Part shown: in pieces, positions 1 through 7,038 of the stretch | Numbering within the stretch: the first letter of the stretch is position 1 | How the letters are laid out: each line of letters starts with the position of its first letter | Origin: an uncultured Tissierellia bacterium | GTDB taxonomy: Bacteria > Bacillota > Clostridia > Tissierellales > Peptoniphilaceae | NCBI GenBank assembly: GCA_902489145.1 | Contig: CABTYV010000030.1 | Span: 1-17,257, forward strand | Direction of reading: 5' to 3' | Length of the DNA: 17,257 bases | Translations under genes and position numbers: made by a program | The notes under the pieces: model-generated | Told to the model about the DNA's origin: nothing | What the model saw: the letters and a program-made list of their open reading frames with translations, nothing else | The model's database searches: none

Positions 1-38
1 AACAATTTATCTGCAATTCTGGGTAAATAATCTTTCAT
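1..38 (-). CDS. N-terminal fragment of a probable DUF4143-type ATPase
   Basis: Only the first 12 codons are inside the window; the gene runs off the left edge. The minus-strand ATG at 38 is preceded by GGGAGG with a spacing of about six bases, a good ribosome binding site. The peptide MKDYLPRIADKL resembles the usual beginning of the DUF4143 AAA+ ATPases (xYLPRIVDKxL, followed in that family by a P-loop), but the P-loop itself lies outside the window. The start and reading direction are seen in the sequence; the family is inferred from a very short stretch. These ATPases are common accessory genes of anaerobes, in keeping with the AT-rich, probably foreign surroundings. Confidence 0.45.
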   Translation of the reverse strand, partial: MKDYLPRIADKL

Positions 39-78
39 GATTGCCTCCCATACTCATTACTTAAGTAAATTTTATCAG

Positions 79-170
79 TTATTCAAGCATTTATCCAGTT
101 TTTGTTCATGTATTTGTCTATAATTTATTCAAGTACTTGTCCAGTTACTGTTCAAGTATTTGGTCATTTA
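79..170. repeat. Four degenerate 23-bp tandem repeats (iteron-like)
   Basis: Four consecutive 23-base units begin at 79, 102, 125 and 148, with an approximate consensus TTRTTCAAGTATTTGTCCA plus four variable T/A bases. Units 1 and 3 are most alike, as are 2 and 4, giving a secondary period of 46. A weak fifth unit starts at 171 (TTGTTC), and a diverged one may precede the array. The array lies 40 bases upstream of the divergent ATPase start at 38, so it could be an operator array for that gene or an iteron-like site. The period is observed; the role is unknown. Confidence 0.6.
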
Positions 171-256
171 TTGTTCTATATTTTTATCTTTACGATATAA
201 TACTTAGTGCACAAGACCTTACCATAGTAGTTGGGCTAATTTTATACAATCAAAAG

Positions 257-296
257 ACCCGACTTGGTCCGCATTATACTAAGAGGCGTGTCGGGT
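257..296. terminator. Hairpin with A/T-rich flanks, possible bidirectional terminator
   Basis: ACCCGAC at 257-263 pairs perfectly with GTCGGGT at 290-296 around a 26-base loop. It is preceded by AAAAG and followed after four bases by six Ts (301-306). It would end transcripts of the SRPBCC gene on the minus strand, where the stem is followed by CTTTT. The loop is long and the stem only 7 bp, so termination is plausible rather than certain. Confidence 0.4.
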
Positions 297-317
297 ACTA
301 TTTTTTACTAATATATA

Positions 318-740
318 TTATAATTTTTGAATAAAACTAGCTTCCTCGCAATTAAGTTCTTTCTTTAAATCTTTAAAGTAACGTCTCTGCTGCTTACGAA
401 TATAAAAGCCTATAAATGGTTTGAAAAAGAAATTTTTAGAAACTATATCTTCGGTAAAATCCAAAGTTGTTTTATTTCCATGGGAATAAAATTTCCCAAC
501 CCAGGTTCCAACAATATTTTCATTTTCTATTTTGAAAGCCCAGCACTTGTATTTCAAAAAATCTGTAACTTCAAAATGTATTTCAATTCCATTTTTACTA
601 ATCTCTACAAAATTATTTTCGTCTATAATCTTTACATTCTGCAAATCACTTCTCCATGAAAAATCATGAAGATTAGTTATCTTGTTCCATACTTCTTCAA
701 TGGGACACAATAACGTGACTTTAATGTTTGCGATCGCCAT
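318..740 (-). CDS. SRPBCC (polyketide cyclase/START-like) family protein
   Basis: A 140-residue protein of the usual length for single-domain SRPBCC proteins, which form a helix-grip fold with a hydrophobic ligand cavity. It starts with the typical pattern: a beta strand (IANIKVTLLCPIEEVWNKI, near residues 3-21), then a WRSDLQNVKII segment, antiparallel strands around 40-100, and a long C-terminal basic helix (about 105-130, RKQQRRYFKDLKKEL). The ligand cannot be predicted. The ATG at 740 follows AGGAGG with a seven-base gap. The gene is about 30% GC, far below rlmD, which ends 21 bases upstream on the same strand, suggesting horizontal acquisition. No promoter fits in the 21-base gap, so it may be read through from rlmD or from a promoter inside the rlmD 3' end. 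The fold call is from sequence pattern only. Confidence 0.7.
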   Translation of the reverse strand: MAIANIKVTLLCPIEEVWNKITNLHDFSWRSDLQNVKIIDENNFVEISKNGIEIHFEVTDFLKYKCWAFKIENENIVGTWVGKFYSHGNKTTLDFTEDIVSKNFFFKPFIGFYIRKQQRRYFKDLKKELNCEEASFIQKL

Positions 741-761
741 AATATTTCCTCCTAACTCACC

Positions 762-2201
762 CTATTTTCTTGACATCAATACTACCGTCTCCACATGCTT
801 CGTCCTCGGAAACTGGTCAATGGCCTGCGCCTTGACCAGGCGGTAGCCCCCCGCGCGGAAGAGGATCAGATCCCGTACCTGACTTCTGGGATTGCAGGAA
901 ATGTAGACAATACGCTCTGGCTTTGCGGCGATGATCTTCTCCAGAGCTTTGGGATGAATGCCATCACGGGGCGGATCAATCATGATCAGATTCGGTGGAT
1001 CGCCCATGGCAGCAAGTCGGTCTAGCTCCACCAATACGTCCGCGGCGTGGAACTGCACATTGCGCAGCTGGTTTGCGGCCGCTGTGGCCCGCGCCTTTTC
1101 GACCGCTTCTTCCACGATTTCAACACCAATGGCGAGCTGGGCCCGGCGCGCCATGAGCTGGGTCAGGGTCCCGGTCCCCGAATAGAGATCATAGACCACC
1201 TGTCCGGATAGATCCCCCGCAAAAGACAGGGCTTTCCGGTACAGCAGCTCTGCACTAAAAACATTGGGCTGAAAGAAAGAAAAGGGACCGATCTGAAAGG
1301 TCAGATCAAAAAGCTTCTCCTCCAGCTCCGCTTGCCCCCATAGCAAATCCAACCGATCTGCCTGAACCACGTCTGCCAGTGAATCATTGACCGTATGAAA
1401 GAGCGACACCAGCGTAAAGTCCAAGGGCAGCGAGCGGAGCAGGTCCCGGTATTCGGTAAGCAGGGTCTCGTCCACGGAAGGATCTGAGCTTGTAACCAGA
1501 TTGACCATGATTTGGCGGGTCCGCATGGCGGTGCGGATGACCAGGTGACGCAAGGCGCCACTTCGGCGCGTTCGGTGGTAGTAGGAAAGTCCACGATCTT
1601 CAAAAAACGCTTGGCTGGCCGCCCGGATCCGGTTCATGTCCTCCGGTACAATCCGGCAATCTGGCGTCGGCACGATTTCATAAAAATGCCCTGGACAATG
1701 CAGACCCAAGCGTAGGGGTCCCTCTTTTTCTTCATCACCAAAGCTATATTCCATCTTATTGCGATAGGCCTCATGACGGGGAGAAGGCTGGATGGGCACC
1801 TCTATGTCAAATCCAGCGGAGCGGAAGAGACGGCGGATCTGCTCGCCCTTGAGCATCACTTCGGTTTCGTAGGACAAGCTTTGATAAATGCATCCACCGC
1901 AGCGGCCCTGCAGGGGACAGCGAAGGGGCGTCTCCAGAGGAGATGGGGCCAGCAGCTCCATAAGCTGCACCTCCTTGGCCCCACCTCGGTTGCGCTGGGC
2001 CAGGGCCCGGTACACCTGACCAGGCAACCCGCCCTTGGCAAGAATCGGCCGTCCCAAGGGGCGTTTGTCATAGCGCTCATTTAAGCCAAAAAGGCGGTCC
2101 ACCTCGTTTTCCTCAATCGAACACAGGGCATGGCCGCGCGCGCGATTGGGGTAGTCAACCTCCTCAAGCTTCACATCCATCCATTGTTTCTTTCTGGCCA
2201 T
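762..2201 (-). CDS. rlmD: 23S rRNA (uracil-C5)-methyltransferase, RlmD/RlmCD (TrmA/RumA) family
   Basis: A SAM-dependent enzyme that methylates C5 of uracil in 23S rRNA (U1939, and U747 in Gram-positive RlmCD enzymes). The 479 residues are typical. Residues 1-85 form the TRAM-like RNA-binding domain. C95, C101, C104 (CGGC) and C182 are the expected 4Fe-4S ligands. FQPN at 310-313, the SAM loop DLYSGTGTLTQ at 338-348, IDPPRDG at 408-414, the catalytic cysteine C436 in SCNP, and the C-terminal PRTKHVE glutamate (E471) complete the family signature. The ATG at 2201 follows a purine-rich AGGAAGGGGGAG and lies inside the end of the upstream helicase gene (38-base overlap), pointing to translational coupling. 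Whether it modifies one or two uracils cannot be told from sequence. Confidence 0.93.
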   Translation of the reverse strand: MARKKQWMDVKLEEVDYPNRARGHALCSIEENEVDRLFGLNERYDKRPLGRPILAKGGLPGQVYRALAQRNRGGAKEVQLMELLAPSPLETPLRCPLQGRCGGCIYQSLSYETEVMLKGEQIRRLFRSAGFDIEVPIQPSPRHEAYRNKMEYSFGDEEKEGPLRLGLHCPGHFYEIVPTPDCRIVPEDMNRIRAASQAFFEDRGLSYYHRTRRSGALRHLVIRTAMRTRQIMVNLVTSSDPSVDETLLTEYRDLLRSLPLDFTLVSLFHTVNDSLADVVQADRLDLLWGQAELEEKLFDLTFQIGPFSFFQPNVFSAELLYRKALSFAGDLSGQVVYDLYSGTGTLTQLMARRAQLAIGVEIVEEAVEKARATAAANQLRNVQFHAADVLVELDRLAAMGDPPNLIMIDPPRDGIHPKALEKIIAAKPERIVYISCNPRSQVRDLILFRAGGYRLVKAQAIDQFPRTKHVETVVLMSRK

Positions 2202-4680
2202 AGGCTCCCCCTTCCTGAATCATTGCCCTCCGGTACGACTCCGCTGTTGGGTACAGGCTCAGTGATCGCCAGTGGCGAGGCATCAGCGCCCGGTACCGTG
2301 GCGTCGCAAAGCGATCATCAATCAACAGGATCTGACCTCGGTCCTCTTCCGTGCGAATCAACCGACCGGCCGCCTGAAGGACGCGGTTCATACCCGGATA
2401 GGTATATGCATACTCAAAGCCCTTCCCATTTTTCTGATCAAAATAGCGCTTAATCACATCCTGCCCGAAGGAAAGCCCCGGCAAGCCCACCGAAACCACT
2501 GCCACGCCGGTCAGAGACTTGCCCGGCAGGTCAATCCCTTCGGCAAAAAGTCCCCCCAGGACAAAAAAGCCCAACAGGCCCTCTTCCTGACAATAGCGGT
2601 CCAAAATCCTGTTTCGAGCCTCCTCATCCATCTGACGCGCCTGGATGATCATTTCCTCCCCGCTTTCTCGCTGATAAGCCGCCGCTGTTTCTTCTAGATA
2701 AGCGTAGGAGGGGAAGAAAACCATGAGATTGCCCGGATGTGCCAGGCGAAAAGTGCGTAAAACGGAGATGAGCGAATCCATCTCCCTGGCCCGATCCCGG
2801 TAGCGGGTCGAAAGCGATACCTGGGCGAACTGCGCATGCTCCGGCGGAAAGGGACTATCCAGATGCAGCACCCGCGCCTTTGACCCCCCGCCCAACAATT
2901 TTCGGTAATAATCCATTGGCGAGAGGGTGGCCGAAAAAAAGATGGCGGCCTGTACCCGTCTCAGACTCGCTTCAAATAAGGCGGTTGGGTCAATACAGCG
3001 AATCTGCCAATGGAGGCCATCCGATTTTACGGTGAGCAGGTTGAGAAAGCCTTCCATCCTCGTCTCTTCAATTATACTATAGGCGCTCAGGTCAAAATAC
3101 CACTCCAGTACCTGATCATAGTCCTCATCTGAAACAGCGCGGGACAAATAGGGATCCAGTGCGGCCATCAAGCTCTTGAGCCTGCGGTAAAGCTCCTCCG
3201 GATTTTCTTCCGTAGCCACCGCTTCCAAGCCGCCTTGTTTCATATGAAACTTTTCCATGACTGAAATAAGATCATCCGCTTTTCGAACCACCTTTTGAAT
3301 ATGTGACCTGCTGATCTTCCTGATCTGCTCGGACTTTCCAGAAGGCGCCTCTTCTAAAATAGAGGTGCCCGTTGCGCCATCCGCCAGATCCTGGCCCGGG
3401 ATCAGAGCCTGCGCCTCCTTTTTTTCTTTTTTATTTTTCTTCCTATTCTTTGCCTTTCGAGAAAACACAGCACGAAGGGCCTTTAACTCGGAAACCGAAA
3501 GCGCTGCACTATACATATCTCTTCCCCGATCCACCAAATTATGGGCTTCGTCGACCAGAATCAGTGCATCTGTATTTTCTCCATCAAAAGCCCGACGAAG
3601 ATACACCCGAGGGTCAAAGAAATAGTTATAGTCACAGAGAACGAAATCCGCAAAACTGGAAAGATCCAGCTGAAATTCGTGCGGACAGATGCGATGCTTT
3701 TCCGCATAGCGGGTGATGGTCTCCCGGTCCCAGCAGGAGGCTTCACGAAAAATCTCGATGATTGCCTCGTTGACCCGATCAAAATGCCCCTTGGCATAGG
3801 GGCAGGCATTGGGGTCGCAAAGGAGTCGGTCATTCAGGCAGATCTTTTCTTTGGCCGTCAGGGTTACATTTTTAAGAGCCAGCCCCTCTTCACGAAGCAG
3901 CTGCAAGGCCTTCTGGGGTTCCCGCTGGGTCGTCGTCCGGGCCGTCAGATAGTAAATTTGCTTCAGATCCAAATGGGCCAGTCCAAAGAGGGCCGGAAAA
4001 AGCGTGGAGATGGTCTTGCCAATCCCCGTGGGGGCCTCCACAAAGAGGCTTCCTCCTTCTTCAATCGTCTGATAGACGCTTACTGCAAGCTTCCTTTGAC
4101 CCGGACGATAGGTGGTATAGGGAAAGGATAGCTGCTTCAGGCTTTGGTCGCGCTTCTTCTTCCATTCAACCAATAAGCGGGAAAAGATAAGATAGCGCCT
4201 TAAAAGATCGAGATAAAAGTCCTCTAGTTCTGACCGCTCAAAGGTGCGGATGATTTTTTTATAAAGGTCCTCTTCTTCGAGATTGACATAGGTCAGCTGT
4301 ACCTTGATCTGATCTCGCTCTTTCTCCTTGCAGTAAAAATAAGCATAGCATTTGGCCTGGGCCCAGTGGAGCGGATTGCCCTCGGCGTCCAGGCTATCCA
4401 AGGTGCGGGTCGTCGACTTGATTTCATCGATGAGGACCTCTTCCTCTGATTCAAAGACTCCATCTGCCCGCCCCTCCAGATGAAAAGCGATGCCTTCTAA
4501 AAGGGTCGTATCCTCAAAAGGCACTTCCTTTCGGTATCCCTCGCCATAGGAGGCTTGAATCTGCTGATGCGCTTTAATGCCCTCCTGCATCCGGCGGGCC
4601 GAGCGGAAGCGTCCGTCAATATCGCCAGAGCGCATCACAAATTCAATCAGTTGTCTTACACCCATCCGGATCTGATCCAT
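2164..4680 (-). CDS. XPD/DinG-family Fe-S DNA helicase with N-terminal PD-(D/E)XK nuclease domain
   Basis: An 838-residue superfamily 2 helicase. Residues 1-150 carry a RecB-like nuclease signature: E63, GRADG at 70-74 (D73), IDEIKS at 84-89 (E86, K88) and QAKCYA at 108-113. The helicase core has the P-loop EAPTGIGKT (215-223), iron-sulfur cysteines C281, C288, C293 and C332, the DEAH box at 377-380, SATLSP near 583, motif V GGLFAEGIDLPG (709-720) and motif VI QAAGRLIRTEEDRG (769-782). A Lys-rich insert lies at 410-423. All key residues are present, so both ATPase and nuclease may be active; a repair role is inferred from the family. I chose ATG 4680 because AGAGG sits five bases upstream; the in-frame GTG at 4686 overlaps that ribosome binding site. 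It overlaps rlmD by 38 bases. A parS-like palindrome at 3236 lies inside it. Confidence 0.9.
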   Translation of the reverse strand: MDQIRMGVRQLIEFVMRSGDIDGRFRSARRMQEGIKAHQQIQASYGEGYRKEVPFEDTTLLEGIAFHLEGRADGVFESEEEVLIDEIKSTTRTLDSLDAEGNPLHWAQAKCYAYFYCKEKERDQIKVQLTYVNLEEEDLYKKIIRTFERSELEDFYLDLLRRYLIFSRLLVEWKKKRDQSLKQLSFPYTTYRPGQRKLAVSVYQTIEEGGSLFVEAPTGIGKTISTLFPALFGLAHLDLKQIYYLTARTTTQREPQKALQLLREEGLALKNVTLTAKEKICLNDRLLCDPNACPYAKGHFDRVNEAIIEIFREASCWDRETITRYAEKHRICPHEFQLDLSSFADFVLCDYNYFFDPRVYLRRAFDGENTDALILVDEAHNLVDRGRDMYSAALSVSELKALRAVFSRKAKNRKKNKKEKKEAQALIPGQDLADGATGTSILEEAPSGKSEQIRKISRSHIQKVVRKADDLISVMEKFHMKQGGLEAVATEENPEELYRRLKSLMAALDPYLSRAVSDEDYDQVLEWYFDLSAYSIIEETRMEGFLNLLTVKSDGLHWQIRCIDPTALFEASLRRVQAAIFFSATLSPMDYYRKLLGGGSKARVLHLDSPFPPEHAQFAQVSLSTRYRDRAREMDSLISVLRTFRLAHPGNLMVFFPSYAYLEETAAAYQRESGEEMIIQARQMDEEARNRILDRYCQEEGLLGFFVLGGLFAEGIDLPGKSLTGVAVVSVGLPGLSFGQDVIKRYFDQKNGKGFEYAYTYPGMNRVLQAAGRLIRTEEDRGQILLIDDRFATPRYRALMPRHWRSLSLYPTAESYRRAMIQEGGAYGQKETMDGCEA
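3236..3251. promoter_or_regulatory. parS-like ParB site inside the helicase gene (15/16)
   Basis: TGTTTCATATGAAACT differs from the four cluster sites only in the last base; the palindromic core is 14 bp (3237-3250). It encodes FHMKQ in the helicase, around residues 478-482. It lies about 12.6 kb from the cluster at 15.8-16.1 kb, as expected for scattered origin-proximal parS sites. Confidence 0.6.
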
Positions 4681-4701
4681 GGCCACCTCTTTTCTTCTAT
4701 T

Positions 4702-4707
4702 ATTATA
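4702..4707 (-). promoter_or_regulatory. -10 box of the helicase-rlmD operon
   Basis: A perfect minus-strand TATAAT, preceded by TTG-rich sequence, ends 21 bases before the ATG at 4680. No convincing -35 box is seen at 16-18 bases, so the promoter is only half supported. Confidence 0.4.
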
Positions 4708-4770
4708 ACAAGCAAGTCCGCCAAATCGAGTTATGTTCCGATGAGAAAAAACCGCTTCTCCAAAAATATG

Positions 4771-4800
4771 CTCACATTTTTTTCTTAAACTGCTTATACT
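4771..4800 (+). promoter_or_regulatory. Candidate promoter of the lipoprotein gene
   Basis: CTCACA (4771-4776) and TATACT (4795-4800) are separated by 18 bases, followed by a 53-base leader to the ATG at 4854. The -10 is good and the -35 matches the consensus at only four of six bases. Confidence 0.4.
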
Positions 4801-4853
4801 AGTGAGAGATGAAAATCAGGGGCCAATAGCGGCCGATAGAAATGGGAGGGCCT

Positions 4854-5618
4854 ATGAATCGAAGAGTAACACTTTTCCTTCTTCTGTTCAGCTCCCTCCT
4901 GCTTGTCTCCTGTCAAAAAAAGCAAAAATACGAGTTGACCACACCGCCCAAGGAGCTGAGGGCCGCCATTCAAAAAAGGCAAAGTCAGGTAAAAGAACAA
5001 ACCTTTGAAGAATTTCCCATCCGTGCCGTTGCTAATTATCGCTTGGCTCCTGGCCAGGTAGCCATTGACCAGGTGGGACGCCGGGGGGAGAGCCTGGTCA
5101 CTTTTTCCATCACCTTCCAAGAGGACCGGGAGGTGTATCGAAAGCCCCTCTCGGAACAGGTGATTCGCCGGGCCCAGGCCATGCTGCTTCAATTTGGCCC
5201 CCGATTCGATTCGGATATTCAGGATGGGGAACGCTTCTTGCTGGGCTACTCTCAACCCAGCCAGTCGGTGGACCTGGAGGCACTCCTGATCCATGCGGGC
5301 CTGCTTGACCAAATGACGATCGTAGATCTTACCGACAATGGTGAAATTTTACTGGAAGGCGTCCTCCATCCGGGACGAACCCAGCCCGAGACCACTAGCC
5401 GAAAAAAGCCGACAAGAAGGTCCTCGACCAGCGCTGAAAGCGGGGAAAGCGACGGCTCTCTGCCGCCTCCTGCTTCTGCTTCCATGCCTTCCTCTCAAGG
5501 AAGGTCCCATCAGGAAGGCAGCCAGGGCTCACCTACGCTCCCGCCGCCCGAAAGCGCACCTGAAGAAGCGGAAGGAAGCTCGCCCCTGCTGGTCCCTTCG
5601 CAATCAGACGCCCCATAG
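4854..5618 (+). CDS. Putative lipoprotein of unknown function with Ser/Pro/Glu-rich tail
   Basis: A 254-residue protein I do not recognise. It begins with a lipoprotein signal peptide: MNRR, a hydrophobic stretch (about 5-17) and the lipobox LVSC, with the lipid-modified cysteine near residue 20 followed by QKKQK, so it should be anchored outside the membrane. Residues ~25-175 form a compact domain with alternating strands and helices (for example SLVTFSITFQED and LDQMTIVDLTDNGEILLEGVL). From about 180 to the end it is low-complexity, rich in S, P, E, G and R, which looks like a disordered spacer. The ATG at 4854 has GGGAGGG just upstream; an ATG at 4842 lies within that ribosome binding site region and is rejected. 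It is a single-gene unit ending at the terminator at 5642. Confidence 0.7.
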   Translation: MNRRVTLFLLLFSSLLLVSCQKKQKYELTTPPKELRAAIQKRQSQVKEQTFEEFPIRAVANYRLAPGQVAIDQVGRRGESLVTFSITFQEDREVYRKPLSEQVIRRAQAMLLQFGPRFDSDIQDGERFLLGYSQPSQSVDLEALLIHAGLLDQMTIVDLTDNGEILLEGVLHPGRTQPETTSRKKPTRRSSTSAESGESDGSLPPPASASMPSSQGRSHQEGSQGSPTLPPPESAPEEAEGSSPLLVPSQSDAP

Positions 5619-5641
5619 CACAGCGCCTCTTCCCCTTATTA

Positions 5642-5687
5642 AAAAAACCGTTGAAGGCCAGGAAAATCCTCCCTTCAACGGTTTTTT
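5642..5687. terminator. Strong bidirectional intrinsic terminator
   Basis: A 16-bp perfect stem (six A plus CCGTTGAAGG at 5642-5657, pairing with CCTTCAACGG plus six T at 5672-5687) encloses a 14-base loop. The A run on one side and T run on the other let it work in both directions, separating the plus-strand lipoprotein from trxA on the minus strand. Confidence 0.93.
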
Positions 5688-5742
5688 ATTCTTTTCCCTG
5701 TACTACCGGCGAGCGGCTCCAGGACTGATTCAACACCGTCCC

Positions 5743-6063
5743 TTATTGGGCCTCCAGGCCGTAGTAGTCGAGCTTTTCCTGAAGGGTCTGTTTACTTTGT
5801 AGGCCCACCAGACGCTCCACCGCCTTCCCTTCTTTAAACAAAATCAAGGTCGGGATCGAAAGCACCTGAAAGCGCATGGCGAGCTCCTTTTCCTCATCCA
5901 CATTCACCTGGTAGATCGGATAGCCCGCCTGGGCCAATTCCTCCATGATGGGGCCCAGCATCTGACAGGGACCACACCAGTCGGCATAAAAATCGACCAG
6001 GCAAGCCTTTTTTCCCTGTTCTACCTCTTGTTCAAATATCGCTTGATTGATCTTCATTGCCAT
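5743..6063 (-). CDS. trxA: Thioredoxin
   Basis: A 106-residue cytoplasmic protein of classical thioredoxin length that reduces protein disulfides and is itself reduced by thioredoxin reductase. The active-site WCGPC occupies residues 29-33, preceded by the VDFYAD strand, and the cis-proline loop SIPT is at 69-72, followed by LILFKEG. The ATG at 6063 has AGGAGG five bases upstream; a second ATG two codons later is spaced less well. It overlaps the 3' end of the upstream RNA methyltransferase gene by 32 bases, so the two are surely co-transcribed and perhaps translationally coupled. It ends 56 bases from the shared terminator at 5642. Confidence 0.95.
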   Translation of the reverse strand: MAMKINQAIFEQEVEQGKKACLVDFYADWCGPCQMLGPIMEELAQAGYPIYQVNVDEEKELAMRFQVLSIPTLILFKEGKAVERLVGLQSKQTLQEKLDYYGLEAQ

Positions 6064-6931
6064 CTGCTCCTCCTTTTGGGGCCATTTCCTCTGCCCGCTT
6101 TGCTCTTTTGCCTTTCATTATAGCATGGAGTGAAGCTTCCCCAGGGTCCATCAGGTGCGCCCCCTGAAAGGCATAAAGGGCGATGGCGCAGGCCGTCGTT
6201 AAATTCAGGGAATCCACATGGGGGGATTGGGGAATGATTACGCTTTGTCCAAGCTTTGCCATGGCCGGATCCAAACCGGACCCTTCATTGCCAAAGACCA
6301 GGGACCAGGTAAAGGGCCCCTCCTGTACATCCTCCGCCTCCTGGGTCGATCCCGCTTGGCCCGGTATGGAGAGGAAGGGTAAGGGGCAAGCGCCCTCCTC
6401 CAGCATAAAAAGATAGAGGGCATGGGTCCCACCAAAAAGGGCATGGTAATGGGTCAAATGGTCCAGGTGCAGGTGGTGGATCCGAAAATAGGCCCCCATG
6501 GAGGCCCGCACGCTTTTGGGATGGTTGATGTCGCAGGATGGACCTACCGTCACCAGGTGATCCACCCCCATGGCAATCGCCGTCCGCATAATCGACCCGA
6601 GATTGCCCATATCAGAGACCTGATCAAGCACCAGATGGGGGACTTTTTGCCAATCCTCGGCCCGCTCCTCTTCTGCGCGCTCATCCGTTTTAAAAATGCC
6701 GATCACATAGGCATTGCCCTTGCTTTCCAACCGGCGAAGGAGGCGCTCATTCTCCCGCCAGGGAATCTGCTTTTGCTCCAGCAGCTGGATCAGCTTGTCT
6801 TTTTGAGTAAAATCCGGCGAAAATACCACTTCTATCACCCGATCCGCTGCCAGGCGGATGAGCTCAAAGGTCGGATAGGGTCCCAAGGTATAGGAATAGC
6901 CACAGCCCTTTTTATATTTTTTCCACTGCAT
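6032..6931 (-). CDS. TrmH/SpoU-family RNA 2'-O-methyltransferase
   Basis: A SPOUT-class, SAM-dependent ribose methyltransferase of about 299 residues. The N-terminal ~90 residues form the substrate-binding domain. Motif 1 (NLGSIMRTA, near 110-118) carries the catalytic arginine, motif 2 is LVFGNEGSGL (near 211-220) and motif 3 is SLNLTTACAIALY (near 241-253), together making the trefoil knot; HPKSVRASMGA (near 137-147) is also typical. The spacing QSPHVDSLN is slightly longer than the usual MxGxxxSLN. Whether the target is rRNA or tRNA cannot be said. I chose the ATG at 6931 because AGG lies six bases upstream; 6934 and 6943 are in-frame alternatives with poorer spacing. A low-complexity acidic and basic tail of about 35 residues ends the protein, overlapping trxA. 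Confidence 0.85.
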   Translation of the reverse strand: MQWKKYKKGCGYSYTLGPYPTFELIRLAADRVIEVVFSPDFTQKDKLIQLLEQKQIPWRENERLLRRLESKGNAYVIGIFKTDERAEEERAEDWQKVPHLVLDQVSDMGNLGSIMRTAIAMGVDHLVTVGPSCDINHPKSVRASMGAYFRIHHLHLDHLTHYHALFGGTHALYLFMLEEGACPLPFLSIPGQAGSTQEAEDVQEGPFTWSLVFGNEGSGLDPAMAKLGQSVIIPQSPHVDSLNLTTACAIALYAFQGAHLMDPGEASLHAIMKGKRAKRAEEMAPKGGADGNEDQSSDI

Positions 6932-6969
6932 CATGCACCTCATTTCAGGGCCATTTTATCACAGCTTCC

Positions 6970-7019
6970 GCCCAAAAATTTGACCAGTACTATATAATCA
7001 TAGTAATTGATTTTTGGGC
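6970..7019. promoter_or_regulatory. Large palindrome between the methyltransferase gene and pncB
   Basis: GCCCAAAAAT (6970-6979) is perfectly inverted as ATTTTTGGGC (7010-7019). Inside it TACTAT (6988-6993) is inverted as ATAGTA (7000-7005), slightly off centre. It ends 19 bases before the pncB start and contains TATAAT at 6993-6998. It could be an operator for one or both divergent genes, or a leader hairpin. No T run follows, so it is not a terminator. Control of NAD-salvage genes by NAD-sensing repressors is known in Bacillota, but I cannot match this to a named operator. Confidence 0.55.
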
Positions 7020-7038
7020 CGAACAACGAGGAGGCTTT

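Noticed and set aside
79..170. The 23-bp repeats as a CRISPR array.
   Set aside because: The units are contiguous with no spacers and are degenerate; there are no cas genes.
137..334. A 65-residue plus-strand reading frame in the AT-rich left region.
   Set aside because: It has no ribosome binding site, covers the tandem repeats and the hairpin, and encodes low-complexity hydrophobic sequence of the kind that arises in AT-rich DNA.
1301..1603. Reading frames on other strands or frames inside rlmD, the helicase, pncB, pta and parB.
   Set aside because: They lie wholly within genes with clear family signatures, lack good ribosome binding sites and show no recognisable motifs.
6980..6998. TTGACC and TATAAT upstream of pncB as a promoter.
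   Set aside because: The two boxes are only seven bases apart, far short of the 16-18 needed. TATAAT may be a -10 box but has no -35 partner at the right distance.
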